This document shows positions 12,209-23,693 of a DNA stretch of 64,000 nucleotides, piece by piece. The stretch covers positions 46,986,394 to 47,050,393 of the forward strand of contig OZ018330.1 of the NCBI GenBank assembly GCA_963969495.1. The letters run 5' to 3'. Positions within the stretch are counted from its first letter, which is position 1; the number at the start of each line of letters is the position of its first letter. Made by a program: the position numbers and the translations under genes. The notes under the pieces were generated by a model. That model ran no database searches. It was not told the origin of the DNA and saw only the letters and a program-made list of their open reading frames with translations. The stretch is from Ceratothoa steindachneri. Its lineage: Eukaryota > Arthropoda > Malacostraca > Isopoda > Cymothoidae.

Positions 12209-15200
12209 TCGTCTTTGTGCCCTGTGAAATATGCCTTAGTGCTTTCGAAGATCCATTGAGAACAAACCTTGTTTCTAAGCTTGCAAAGTGACAGAAAATT
12301 TCCAAATGAGTCCAAGATATTATGGACGTACAACCATGAAAATTTCTCTTTTAACTATGACCAATATTAATAATAGGAATGACTGAGCTGAAAAAAAACG
12401 AGTGAGAAAAATTTGGAATTTTGGCAGAGATTATTTTTTTATGGAATCAAGCTTTGCTAAATTTTTCAGACAGTGGAAGGGTATGGGTTTGGAGATTACC
12501 CCTTCGGGACTTTGTTGACATAAACAGGTTACAACCAAATGGGTAAACATGATTGGGTTATGTTGTTTTTCGCAATTTGGAATGATGTTTTGTCAAAGTT
12601 GGTTGAGTTTGTTAGCAATATCAACTCTGAAAATACATTCCCATACTTGAACAAGGTTTTTGACCAGTGTTTTCCATTGGTCAGCTTTAAAATTAAAGTT
12701 GTTTATTCATAGAAAATGCGTTTCTTTGTCATATTGCAATAGTTGGACAAATATGCATCAAACAACTTCTTTGACCAAATCAGTCCCGTAATATGAAGCG
12801 CATTGAAAATGTGTGAGGAAAACTAGACAAAAACTAGAAAAGACTACAGAATAAGAAAAAAGAACCCGGATGAAATTGCTAAATGGCATACGCCAAACAT
12901 GGTATGAGGTATTACAAGTTGTAAGATTAAAACTCATTAAATTTAGACCGAAGTGAGTTAAAGCTGTAAAATCTGCTAGAGGGAGGTCGCTAAGTATTAA
13001 TAATGTGTTTTCATTGATCAAATTGTATTATATATTTAAGTTGACAAATAAATTCATTTAGTAATGAACTGGGTTTTTATTTACTTCTTCGCATGTTTCT
13101 GTATAGGTGTCCTTGGCTCGAATCAGGTTTCAACTGTTTATTTTGAGGAGGGATTCTCTTAATCTTATTTGTTTAAAAAAAAAACCCCAAAGCTGGAATT
13201 ATTTGAATCGATTTGTTTTCTTGAAGTAGGATTACGTCTATATTTCTTATTACAAATTCTCCTGAAAGGTATTTACTTCACCTATGGTTGCTACCTGACA
13301 AAAATTATCCGGCTACTAGTTTAAGTAGCCAACTTTGTCAATAAAGCCGCTGATGCATAAAGTTCAATCCTTTGAGCTCAACTTCTATTTTGTTTACTGC
13401 TTAAAAGGCCACGGGAAAAAATTATTATAACTTTCAAAGTAATTCTTAAATGAAGTCATAGAGCATATATGAATAGATTTGATGTCACTTATCTCCATAC
13501 TAATATCTTTTCACAAGAAACCTTTATCTTTATATTTGTTGAAGTATTATTAGGGACTGTATTCCTTTTCAAGTGTTATTAAAATTGGCCTCGTTCGAAG
13601 CCCTTTCAACCTCAATAGAATTGCAACTCGAGCTATGAGAAGCTCACTTGAAACAATTTTCAAAAGCCACTTTATGGTTGATTTCTATGAAGTGTTATGA
13701 ATTCATATCCTCTGAATTTACTCAATTTTTACATTATTATTTATTCTATTAATTCGGATAGAGTAATGATTGTATATGACAATATAAGCACCTCACACAC
13801 ATTCTCTGGCCAATGTATGGATTATTTTAGTTTCTGCTCACATATTTTTTAAATCAATTAACTCAAGATACTTTTTTATAAAATAACCTCAATTTTTTGT
13901 AAGTCCCTGAGTTTGATGTTTAATTTTTTAATGGCAAACTAAAATTAAATTATAATGCCATAACAGTATAGAAATAAGATATATTTTCCCCCCGGAATAC
14001 TCTCTATATCAAACAATGTGAAGTAATGTTATTTACATCAACAATTGTTCCCGCTTCACTTCAGCAAAATATCTGACAAATGGATTTGCTCTCATAACAT
14101 TGAAATTGTAAGGGAAATTTCGAAATCTAGGAATGGAGCAGCCAGCTACCAATGGCAATCCCATGATTACGACACCTAAATATTTCAGTCTATTCGTGCC
14201 TACTTATTCTGCCACGCACGGGCCTGGCAAAGGATTATCATACACACAACGTTCTCTACTAAGTGCAAGCCTTCACAGCAACCTCCTAGAAAGCTCTCCA
14301 TCCTCGGGAGCTGCGAGCCCGCTGAGTTGAAGCAACCAAGAATAATTCCAACCTGGCCTCATCAATAAATAATTTTAATTGTTAGCGTGTTTGCTTAACC
14401 AACTATTCGAGGACCATATAATTAAGTGTTAAATACAAGTTTCCTTGTTTAACTAGAGTAGTATTTTCTTGCAAACCATTCAATACCATTTGCGAAAGTG
14501 AACTGAACGCATACAATTTTTAACACCTGTTTTAAATTCAGATTCCAGCAGTTTCTTAGGCTTTCACACACCGTCGAACCAAATATAATACACTCCATTT
14601 TTGTCTCTAGATATATTCTTCGAATCGCTTACATTCAGGTTTGTTTGCTTTATTTGCACGTCATTTTTGTCGTTATTCGAAATTACAGTTTCTTTGTTAT
14701 CATGTTAATATTCTTATTCCAATATTATAATTTTATGTTGCTATCAGAAAATCTTGGTGTGTTTATATTTGTTTAGATTTTAATCCAATCAAATGATACA
14801 TTATGTTATAGTCTTCGAACATTGAATAGTTATAGTTATTTTAGCCAGAAATAAATAGGTGCGGCGTCTCCCGAAACGTTGCTGATGTTGAATTAATGAG
14901 ATCAGTGTTCTACCTGCATTTTTAGGATCTAGCTTTTTGTACCATATTTTATGAGACGATTCAGCTTCTTCCTCTACATAAAGGTAAGATGTCCTTTTTA
15001 ATCCTATAAAGTCAATTTCAAAAATAAGTGATAATGGATAAATGAGCCATTTGCAAAAAAAATTAAAGTAAATCAATATTTAAATAAACTCTGTACAAGT
15101 AAGATGTAAGTAACAATTTTGAGATTTGTTAAAAACATTTAAAAGGATAATAAAAAGATTGATTACATAACATGAATCAAAAGTGCAAAAATTCATTGGT

Positions 15201-15690
15201 ACATTATTGTACCTTGCACGCCTTTTGATGTTCCAGGACACGATCGAAAAATAATCACAAATTTGAGTTCTTTCTTCGGTATTTTCATGTAAGCTGGTTT
15301 GGCTCTGTTTGAACAAAACATGCTCAAAGTAACGCGCAATGCCACCTATATAATCAAGCACACAACGTGGCATATTTACATGTATTTGGCACTCTTTCCT
15401 AAGCCACTACTTGTCATCTCCCTACGGAAAAAATAACAGCCTATCTTCTCCTCGTCAACAAAAAATATTTGAAAGTTGCCATGGATAAATACTTATACAA
15501 TATTTTATCGCTGTTCCCTGTGAATTTCCTATAAAGAACTCCCATTTTGGACACATATAAAGATTTTGCTTTAAAGAAAGATGATGTATGGTTGTTTGGG
15601 GAAATTAATACCGTTAAAACATCTTAAATCGCAATACTATTCTACAAGAAATTGATAGAGAAACAGGAGATTAAATCACATTCAAAGATA
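12209..15690. other. mostly AT-rich, no gene recognised
   Basis: A less AT-rich stretch at 14130-14335 has a 65-codon frame without known motifs. Minus frames at 12758-13021 and 14801-15373 have no recognisable domain. A segment around 14865-15000 has a repeat-like character, but I could not assign it. Confidence 0.35.
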
Positions 15691-16621
15691 GGAGGGGCGG
15701 TCAATAAGTTTTGCAATTCGGATATAAGGAAACGAAATATGAGGAAAAGTGTTTTATTATTTTTCAATATAACTACCCTCGACTTCAATGCACTTGCGCC
15801 ACTTGTCCCTGAGGCTTGGAATTCTCGACCACCAGAAATCTCCCTACTGCTGTTCATTCCACTTTTGGATGGCGAGTTGGACATCTTCATCGTCCCTAAA
15901 CCGGCGTCCACGCAGTGCATCCTTGAGCTGGCGAAATAAAAAGTAGTCGCTGGGGGCCATATATGGACTGTAGGGGGGATAGTTAAGCTCCTGGAATCCG
16001 CAGTCGCGCAGAGCAGCTTGTGCAACTATGGCCTTGTGGACTTTGACGACGTTGAAGTGGATCATGGGGCGTGAGGTTTCTAGGGATCTAACGGGCAGAG
16101 ACCTTGGTCATGGCCAAATTGTCGTCGATGATGTTGATAACACTTTCATGTGATATTCCAAGTTCTCGCTCGATTTCTTCGACTTTGACTCGTCAATTTT
16201 CGAGGATCATTCTCTCCACATGGGCCACTTGTGCTCGTTGGTCACGTCTGACGGTTGTCCTGGACGGGGGTCATCTTCAAGAGACTCACGATCATGGCGG
16301 AACTCCCTATTCCAGCGAGCAATGGTTGCATAGGAAAAGGCGGTGTCGGTGTACACTGCAACCACGCATTCATGGATCTCTTTTGCATTCTTGCCTTCCT
16401 TAGTCAAAAATTTGATCATTGCGTGGTGCTCAACCTTCTTCATTGTTGAAATATTTGTGGGTGATGATCTTCGATCAGCTACTGCTTCTTAAATAGACGA
16501 GGCAGGAGCGTCTGGTTGCAGGTCCTGACTGGTCATAACTTGTCCTAACACCCCCACAAACAACCATCCACCTTCTTCTGTTTTGCCCTACCGATTCGCC
16601 AAACTTATTGACCGCCCCTCG
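15691..16621 (-). mobile_element. internally deleted mariner element
   Basis: The element is bounded by inverted termini: GAGGGGCGGTCAATAAG at the left and its complement CTTATTGACCGCCCCTC at the right. TA dinucleotides sit outside both ends (15689-15690 and 16622-16623), as expected for mariner target duplication. Its 931 bp compare with about 1.3 kb for full mariners. The missing part lies in the middle of the transposase gene. Confidence 0.9.
15844..16443 (-). pseudogene. mariner transposase, catalytic core deleted
   Basis: The start at 16443 opens MKKVEHHAMIKFLTKEGKN, the first helix-turn-helix of SETMAR/mariner transposases, followed by ATIARWNREF and DDPRPGQPSD. In another frame a second DNA-binding region follows (VKVEEIERELGISHESV, MTKVSAR then a stop). 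The sequence then jumps to the C-terminal block with YSPYMAPSDYFLF. The third catalytic Asp of the D,D34D triad (in APSD) is kept, but the first Asp region is absent and the HDNAP block is replaced by HFNVV. The protein could bind the termini at best. Family identity is firm. Confidence 0.88.
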
Positions 16622-16623
16622 TA

Positions 16624-17432
16624 TATCCTCTAGAGTGGGTCTTTCTATGAGCTAAAACAAACTTTTAACGCTTAGTTAAAACTCTCGAGGAATAATTGAA
16701 TATAACATTATCTGGTTCACACGGTTTAAATGGATATAGATATTTAGGATCTGTAGTTTCCTTCTATGAGTCTCTTTAACTTTAGAGGGAAATTCCTCGA
16801 CAGATTTCTCATACAATCGAGACATAATTATCAATTAGTTATAAGCCTGATCGAAGTTCATTAGAAGCAATTGAAATGGGTTTGTTAACAATAGATTAAT
16901 CTTTGCTCTTGAAAGGAAATTCGTTATTAAGAAACTTAGGTTGGGTAATTTATGGACGCAAGTGTTTTGCAGGCAATGTTTGTATAATTTGAAACCACAC
17001 TCAAGAAATTTAAGATAGTGGATGTGGTGATTAACTTCTCAGACCTTTACTTGCTAGAGTTGCTATACATTAAAAAACTTCAACCCTCTTTGAGTTTAAC
17101 TATTTTATATATTCCATTAAATATATGGCACATTAAAAAGTATGTTAATATATTAAGAAAGTTAAGATAATTTTGTAAAAGAAGTATTGTCAATTTTGTT
17201 TTTATTTCATATTCCTTTCCCCCGTTTTTTTTACTCTTCATTTCCGTTGAATTTAATTCGTTTCGAAGTTAAGCTTCATATTTCAGGATAAAGATATTTT
17301 AATGGGTAGATATTATGTATTTTTCTTGATTCTTTAGCACTGATGATGAGATTTGGTGTCACCCGTTATGAAACTGTTATGTTCTCTCTCCAGGTTATGC
17401 TGTATATAGTAATCCTGAAGTTACGTCCATCA

Positions 17433-17439
<7 letters not shown>
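16624..17439. other. AT-rich, no recognisable feature
   Basis: Nothing supports a gene or element end before the (TA)n tract. Confidence 0.45.

Positions 17440-17525
<86 letters not shown>
17440..17525. repeat. (TA)n microsatellite, left flank of gypsy A
   Basis: About 85 bp of TA directly abut the 5' LTR of element A. A matching tract (23470-23518) abuts the 3' LTR, so the element landed inside a microsatellite. Confidence 0.95.
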
Positions 17526-17528
<3 letters not shown>

Positions 17529-17813
17529 GATAGAACGTGTTGAAGCTGCGTTTAATTTCAACTCCTACCCCGTATTATTTAAAACCACGATGCTGCCCAC
17601 GTGCATCTTCGATTCGAGGCTTGGAGTCTTATCTCAGCTACAGGATGCCAATCTTTAAACAAGGAGGTTATCGTCCCCCCGTTCGCCCCCATACGCCGAC
17701 CTCGCCAGATCGAGTTAGGCTTATGAACAGATAAGGCATTGTTCCCCGGCCCGGCTGTGCGTTCCCTCCAAGCTTCCACTCCATTTTCCCCCACGCCAAG
17801 GAGATGTCCTGGC

Positions 17814-17821
17814 TATTTATA
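17814..17821 (+). promoter_or_regulatory. TATA-like box of LTR A
   Basis: TATTTATA, duplicated at 22211-22218 in the other LTR, with an ATCAGATT initiator-like string about 25 bp downstream. Placement is typical of a gypsy LTR core promoter. Confidence 0.5.
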
Positions 17822-18007
17822 TGGAAACTTTACCACTAAGATCAGATTGGAGATCCAGATTTTCGTCGCGAAACATCACCACGACCCTCTCTCCCTTTGT
17901 GCGCCAAGGGACCTCGACCTCGAGATTCACCATCACTTGTCCAGAAGGAGGACAATATTCCTTGAGTGCCAAAGGTTCGAGCCTTTCCGACGCCAAGTCC
18001 CCAAGGC

Positions 18008-18570
18008 TTCCCCCCCCCCTGTTGTTCAAAGGAGAACAGCATTAGAACAGCCATTGTTCGTTTTCAGCCCTTCGCCAAGAAACGGTTCTCTCCCCCCCCC
18101 CCCCTGTTGTTCAAAGGAGAACAGCATTAGAACAGCCATTGTTCGTTTTGAGCCCTTCGCCAAGAAACGGTTCCCATCTCCCCCCCCCTGTTGTTCAAGG
18201 AGAACAGCATTAGAACAGCCATTGTTCGTTTTGAGCCCTTCGCCAAGAAACGGTTCTCACCCCCCCCTGTTGTTCAGAGGAGAACAACATTAGAACAGCC
18301 ATTGTTCTTGAGCCCGTAGACAAGAGACGGTTCTCACCCCCCCCCTTTGTTCAGAAGAGAACAACCTAGAACAGCCATTGTTCGTTTTGAGCCCTTCGCC
18401 AATAAACGGTTCTCACCCCCCCTGTTGTTCCAGGAGAACAACATTAGAACAGCCATTGTTCTTGAGCCCGTAGACAAGAGACGGTTCTCATCCCCCCCCT
18501 TTGTTCAGAAGAGAACAACCTAGAACAGCCATTGTTCTTCAAGCCGTTCGTCGAGAAACGGTTCTCCTTC
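18008..18570 (+). repeat. seven tandem 76-86 bp units inside LTR A
   Basis: Each unit has a run of 7-10 C, then TGTTGTTCAAAGGAGAACA or a variant, then AGAACAGCCATTGTTC, then a GAAACGGTTCTC-like end. The same seven-unit array is at about 22406-22950 in the 3' LTR, and a four-unit version is in element C (61960-62275). The units open spurious coding frames (for example 17739-18293). Confidence 0.9.
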
Positions 18571-18893
18571 CCAAGACGCCTCGTCAGGATCCTTTTATCT
18601 CCCCCCCTTTCGGCTGGAACTCGCCAGCGGACCGAAACTCCTTTGCGCCACCTTCCACTGCACCACTAGTGCCAAAGTTACGTAAGCCAAACTTTACCTT
18701 TGAATATTGATCCCTTTTGTCAATTCTATCCTGTGCTTTAAATTGTTTATCGAACCATCCCATCTCTTTAACTCTATATTTGTTTTACCTTTTTTTAATC
18801 CCTTAAATCCTTGGATTAGCCCGAGTCTCCACGACCCTTTCCATTCTGTTATGTCAATATTTTCCGTTTTTGTGTATTGTTATAGTTATTATT

Positions 18894-18899
18894 AATAAA
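18894..18899 (+). terminator. polyadenylation signal of LTR A
   Basis: AATAAA in the 3' part of the LTR, repeated at 23289-23294, followed by a T-rich stretch. Confidence 0.55.
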
Positions 18900-19099
18900 A
18901 CTCTATTTTATTAATGATAGCAATATTATTATCCTTGAGCTCAGTTCCACTTCTTAAGCATATCGAAGATACATAATATCGGCCGCCCGACAGTAACGCA
19001 CTCTAAAGATAATTAAGGAAGTTTCCTCAACGAATAGTGTAATATATGGTATCGTCGGGAGTCATTCTACGACATATATATATATATACTATTTAAATT

Positions 19100-19108
19100 T
19101 GGTATCAG
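19100..19108 (+). promoter_or_regulatory. candidate tRNA primer-binding site of gypsy A
   Basis: TGGTATCAG begins with the TGG that pairs with a tRNA CCA end and lies 25 nt after the LTR, a gap filled by a (TA)n run. Element B has TGGTGTCAG at the matching place. Confidence 0.5.
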
Positions 19109-19440
19109 GTGTGTAAGGTTTAACGCTATATCTTTGCAAACACTGGTCTCAGTCGAGTAAAGCATAGTGTTATTCGTTACAATAATAGAATATAGTAGTT
19201 CCCTTTTGTTTTAACGATTGCTATCCCCTTTTTTTTAAACTTAAGAAGCTGGAGTAGCTCAAGGAACGGTTATAATAATTTGTTTGTGTTTTTTTTGTGA
19301 TTTTAGTCAGTGGTTATTTAGATTGAGAAACCAAGTACGAATAGGTCAGTGCCCATAGTTAGGTAGGCTAATTCTATAGAGGCATAATTCTTGTTGCAAG
19401 GAATTTTAGTTGGTTGACTAGTGCACCCCCAAGTGCAAAG

Positions 19441-20301
19441 ATGACTCAGTTTGAAATCTTTAAAGCGCAAGGAGAGTCCTGTGGACTTTCCGGAAAAGAA
19501 CTAACTGAGTACATTCAAGAGGAGCAAAGAAAAGAGGAAGAAAGAGAAAGAAAAAAGGAAAAAAGAGAAATACAACGAGAAGAAAGAGAAAGAAAAATAC
19601 AACAAGAAGAACGAGAAAAAGAAATCCAACGAGAAGAAAGAAGGAAGGATTCGCGCCCCTTCCCAGGAAAGCTGACAAAGTTTCCGAGCCCCGTAAAACC
19701 CCCAAACTTCTTTCCCCAAAACCAACAACGGGACTCCAAACCTCCCGTTAAGACTTCTCCTCCATCTCTCTTCCCGAAGCGACCAACCATATGCTTCACC
19801 TGTGGTGTAGAAAACCACATGAGCTGGAATTGCCCCCAAAATTCTAGGCTTAAAAGCGGACCAGCCCACCAAGTTCACCAGATTAATGCAACCCCGGCTC
19901 CCCCGGTGGTGCAGACCCAAGCAGAAACTTCTCCCCCTCCGTCAGGCCACCAGGTAAATTTTGTTTTTGGTAAAAGTTCATCGGGAACTTTGAAATATGA
20001 GGAGGGCAGCGTGGACAGCTGCCGAGTATTGACTCTCGTCAGGGACACAGGATGTACGTGCTTCATCGTGTCCGACGAACTCCTCCCAGTGGCCTCTAAC
20101 CACGAAAAATTTGCGGTGGTACATGACCAACTTGGGTGGGCGAACCGATTCCCCGTCGCTAGATGTTACCTGCAGTGTCAATATTATAATGGCTGGGCTG
20201 AAGTCATTGTAGCACCCATAAAATTCTGTTCCGTACTTATAGGACAGAGCCCCCAAGTAAGTTTCGACCCTGTGTTTCAGGCCGCCCTTCCTCAAGGCTG
20301 A
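19441..20301 (+). CDS. Gag-protease ORF of gypsy A, capsid core missing
   Basis: The first ATG is at 19441; the frame is open slightly further upstream. The protein of about 286 residues opens MTQFEIFKAQGESCGLSGKE, then a very charged Glu/Arg/Lys coiled coil (about residues 28-72) built on EREIQREE-like repeats. A proline-rich linker leads to a zinc knuckle CFTCGVENHMSWNC (CX2CX4HX4C). A retropepsin start, VRDTGCTCFIVSDELL, has Asp-Thr-Gly where the family has DTG/DSG. Compared with element C, the roughly 200-residue capsid region between coiled coil and knuckle is deleted without breaking the frame. The role would be RNA packaging and polyprotein cleavage, but particle assembly is doubtful without the capsid. 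Confidence 0.82.
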   Translation: MTQFEIFKAQGESCGLSGKELTEYIQEEQRKEEERERKKEKREIQREERERKIQQEEREKEIQREERRKDSRPFPGKLTKFPSPVKPPNFFPQNQQRDSKPPVKTSPPSLFPKRPTICFTCGVENHMSWNCPQNSRLKSGPAHQVHQINATPAPPVVQTQAETSPPPSGHQVNFVFGKSSSGTLKYEEGSVDSCRVLTLVRDTGCTCFIVSDELLPVASNHEKFAVVHDQLGWANRFPVARCYLQCQYYNGWAEVIVAPIKFCSVLIGQSPQVSFDPVFQAALPQG

Positions 20302-20577
20302 GATAAGAAAGAAGCCCAGGAGCCCGTCCCCATCAGAACCCCGATACCGTCCGATTTCTCGGAGACCCCTAACCAGGACTTTAGGAGGGCAAAAGAGGAG
20401 TGTGAATCACTAACACCCTTAGGTGATAAGGCCCAAGACAAGGACACGGAGACTGTCCCTGGACCCCAAGAAAAAAAGAACCCCCAACGCGCCCATGGAG
20501 ATACCTTCGTAGAACTGGACGAAACATCGGCGCTTGAAGAGGATTGCCCCGCGGAGTCCCTTAATGTAATCCAGACA

Positions 20578-21498
20578 GTGTGCATCCAACCTGATGCCGA
20601 TTACCCTCCTCCTTCCCTACCAGGCGAGTCTTTAGAACCCTCTGACCTGGATAGTGACGCGCAGCTGACACCACGTCCGAAGAGCCAGCTACAAGAACTA
20701 ATTAAATGGAGTGACCATTTACCCGCCCTATTAGCTCTTTTCGAGCAACTGCGTGAAAATGGCCTCACCATTGGCCCCAGCAAATGCCATTTTGCTCACG
20801 AAACCATCAAATATTTGGGTTTTAAAATAGGACAAAGCAAGTTAGGTCCCCAAGAGAACAAGATTAAGGCAATCGCCGACCTGCCCCTCCCGATTACAAA
20901 GAAGCCATTAAGATCGTTCTTAGGATCAGCTTCTCCCTATCAGCGATTTGTTCCGAATTTCGCTGCAATTTCGGCCCCCCTATGCCCACTTCAAAAAAAG
21001 AATTTCCCGGATCGTTTACGTTGGAATGATGTCGCTGTTTCCCATTTTAATCAGCTCAAGAGTAAGTTTATTTCTGCCCCCATTTTAAAGTTGCCCAACC
21101 GGGAAAAATCCTTTGGGGTTAAGACCGACGTGATCAACGAGGGCATTGGAGGTGTACCCCCTCAATACGAGGATGACAGAACGAGTCATCCAGTTGCATA
21201 TGCTAGTCGTCAATTATTACCACGCGAAGAGAGATATGCCACTAGAGAGAAGAAAGCTCTATCAATTATCTGGGTCATAGACAAATTCAAGCTGTACTTG
21301 ATATGTAAAGAATTTCAAATAGGAACCGACCACCGTCCGTTAGCCTATATTAGGAATTTGAGACACTCAAACGGCCGCATCATGCGCTGGAGTTTACTCT
21401 TGCAAGAGTATCAGTTTAAAATAAATTAGATAAAAGGTTCCGATAACCAGGTCGCTGACGCCCTCAGTAGAAATGCGTTACCGAATAGCGTAGAATAA
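20578..21498 (+). pseudogene. Pol remnant of gypsy A: RT thumb and RNase H
   Basis: After a short linker the frame enters the end of a Ty3/gypsy RT (NGLTIGPSKCHFAHETIKYL, then KKPLRSFLGSASPYQRFVPN). It continues into RNase H (KTDVINEGIGG, HPVAYASRQLLPREERYATR, LSIIWVIDKFKLYL, GTDHRPLAYI). The YxDD palm is absent. In RNase H the first acidic position (usually TDAS) reads TDVI. A stop at 21427 precedes IKGSDNQVADALSRN, the usual RNase H end. No integrase follows; 424 bp of non-coding DNA lead to the polypurine tract. It cannot make active polymerase. Confidence 0.88.
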
Positions 21499-21910
21499 TT
21501 GTATTCATAGGATTAGTATCTCCATGTAGGTATATACCGTCTTGTACGACTTAATTTAAGATTCTTTTGTAATATAATTAATTAATGTATATGTCTGAAT
21601 TTTGTAACGCTCAATGTCGAATTTTTGTATGTATATATATTTGTTCTTATTAATTTACGTATAAATTATTTTGTCCCGTATGTACTAAGTTTATATCATT
21701 TCATTGTTCCATGCCCTTTTTTTTTCTCTCTGATTAAGTTGTATTAAAGGTTATTTTCCCCTGTAATCTAAAGATCAAAATAATCATATGTATTGAGGTA
21801 ATACTAGTTAGGTGCAGAAAGGTACGGTTGGTACAAGAAAACGAGTTCCCCACAACGGAGCTCTATCGTTGTCCCTTCTCTCTTTTTTTTTCGAAGTGAC
21901 AACTTCCCCT

Positions 21911-21922
21911 GGAATGGAGGGG
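21911..21922 (+). promoter_or_regulatory. polypurine tract of gypsy A
   Basis: GGAATGGAGGGG (one T) lies directly before the 3' LTR, the expected place for plus-strand DNA priming. It confirms orientation and the LTR start. Confidence 0.85.
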
Positions 21923-23465
21923 TGTGATAGAACGTGTTGAAGCTGCGTTTAATTTCAACTCCTACCCCGTATTATTTAAAACCACGATGCTGCCCACGTG
22001 CATCTTCGATTCGAGGCTTGGAGTCTTATCTCAGCTACCGGATGCCAATCTTTAAACAAGGAGGTTATCGTCCCCCCGTTCGCCCCCATACGCCGACCTC
22101 GCCAGATCGAGTTAGGCTTATGAACAGATAAGGCATTGTTCCCCGGCCCGGCTGTGCGTTCCCTCCAAGCTTCCACTCCATTTTCCCCCACGCCAAGGAG
22201 ATGTCCTGGCTATTTATATGGAAACTTTACCACTAAGATCAGATTGGAGATCCAGATTTTCGTCGCGAAACATCACCACGACCCTCTCTCCCTTTGTGCG
22301 CCAAGGGACCTCGACCTCGAGATTCACCATCACTTGTCCAGAAGGAGGACAATATTCCTTGAGTGCCAAAGGTTCGAGCCTTTCCGACGCCAAGTCCCCA
22401 AGGCTTCCCCCCCCCCCTGTTGTTCAAAGGAGAACAGCATTAGAACAGCCATTGTTCGTTTTGAGCCCTTCGCCAAGAAACGGTTCGCTTCCCCCCCCCT
22501 GTTGTTCAAAGGAGAACAGCATTAGAACAGCCATTGTTCGTTTTGAGCCCTTCGCCAAGAAACGGTTCTCATCCCCCCCCCCCTGTTGTTCAAGGAGAAC
22601 ATCATTAGAACAGCCATTGTTCGTTTTGAGCCCTTCGCCAAGAAACGGTTCTCACCCCCCCCCTGTTGTTCAGAGGAGAACAACATTAGAACAGCCATTG
22701 TTCTTGAGCCCGTAGACAAGAGACGGTTCTCATCCCCTCCCTTTGTTCAGAAGAGAACAACCTAGAACAGCCATTGTTCGTTTTGAGCCCTTCGCCAAGA
22801 AACGGTTCTCACCCCCCCTGTTGTTCAAGGAGAACAACATTAGAACAGCCATTGTTCTTGAGCCCGTAGACAAGAGACGGTTCTCATCCCCCCCTTTGTT
22901 CAGAAGAGAACAACCTAGAACAGCCATTGTTCTTCAAGCCGTTCGTCGAGAAACGGTTCTCCTTCCCAAGACGCCTCGTCAGGATCCTTTTATCTCCCCC
23001 CCTTTCGGCTGGAACTCGCCAGCGGACCGAAACTCCTTTGCGCCACCTTCCACTGCACCACTAGTGCCAAAGTTACGTAAGCCAAACTTCACCATTGAGT
23101 ATTGATCCCTTTTGTCAATTCTATCCTGTGCTTTAAATTGTTTATCGAACAATCCCATCTCTTTAACTCTATATTTGTTTTACCTTTTTTTAATCCCTTA
23201 AATCCTTGGATTAGCCCGAGTCTCCACGACCCTTTCCATTCTGTTATGTCAATATTTTCCGTTTTTGTGTATTGTTATAGTTATTATTAATAAAACTCTA
23301 TTTTATTAATGATAGCAATATTATTATCCTTGAGCTCAGTTCCACTTCTTAAGCATATCGAAGATACATAATATCGGCCGCCCGACAGTAACGCACTCTA
23401 AAGATAATTAAGGAAGTTTCCTCAACGAATAGTGTAATATATGGTATCGTCGGGAGTCATTCTAC

Positions 23466-23469
<4 letters not shown>
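21923..23469 (+). repeat. 3' LTR of gypsy A
   Basis: Near-identical to 17526-19074, including the seven-unit internal array, TATA-like box and AATAAA. Confidence 0.93.

Positions 23470-23518
<49 letters not shown>
23470..23518. repeat. (TA)n microsatellite, right flank of gypsy A
   Basis: About 49 bp of TA directly after the 3' LTR. Confidence 0.95.
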
Positions 23519-23521
<3 letters not shown>

Positions 23522-23693
23522 GAATTAAACCACATTCTCCGAAGACAATTTAATTCAGAACAGTTTGGGGTATCTCACACCCTTTTTCAACTGACACTGG
23601 ATAGAAAATATAAGAAAAGTGCATACAGACATAACACAAGGTCAGGTCGTGAAAGATCCCCTCTTTTTTTTGCCCCTAATCCCCTACTTGTAG

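Larger units (their letters stand above)
17526..19074 (+). repeat. 5' LTR of gypsy A
   Basis: Starts TGTGATAGAACG and ends ATTCTACGACA. It holds a TATA-like TATTTATA (17814-17821), an array of seven C-run/GAACA repeats (18008-18570) and a polyadenylation signal AATAAA (18894-18899). Confidence 0.93.
17526..23469 (+). mobile_element. Ty3/gypsy LTR retrotransposon A, internally deleted
   Basis: Two nearly identical LTRs (17526-19074 and 21923-23469, both TG...CA) enclose 2.85 kb with a Gag-protease ORF, an RT-thumb/RNase H fragment and a polypurine tract. Capsid core, RT palm and integrase are missing, so mobilisation would need another element. The few LTR differences seen by eye (for example TACAGG versus TACCGG, and single changes near the 3' ends) suggest recent insertion. 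The exact right edge of the LTRs is blurred by TA repeats on both sides. Confidence 0.93.

Noticed and set aside
14865..14900. CGAAACGTTGCTGATG string as a second hammerhead
   Set aside because: The GAAA and CTGATG boxes are in the wrong order for a single ribozyme, and no stems pair.
14801..15076. 91-codon minus frame with HQQRFGRRRTYLFL
   Set aside because: Composition looks coding, but no family, splice context or second copy could be supported.
17739..18293. 184-codon frame and its partner at 22136-22715
   Set aside because: Lies inside the LTR repeat array; the frame reflects tandem units without stops, changes between the two LTRs, and has no domain.
19460..19920. Minus-strand Phe/Leu/Ser-rich frames opposite Gag A (and 62530-62838 opposite Gag C)
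   Set aside because: Antisense shadows of the Glu/Arg-rich coiled coil.
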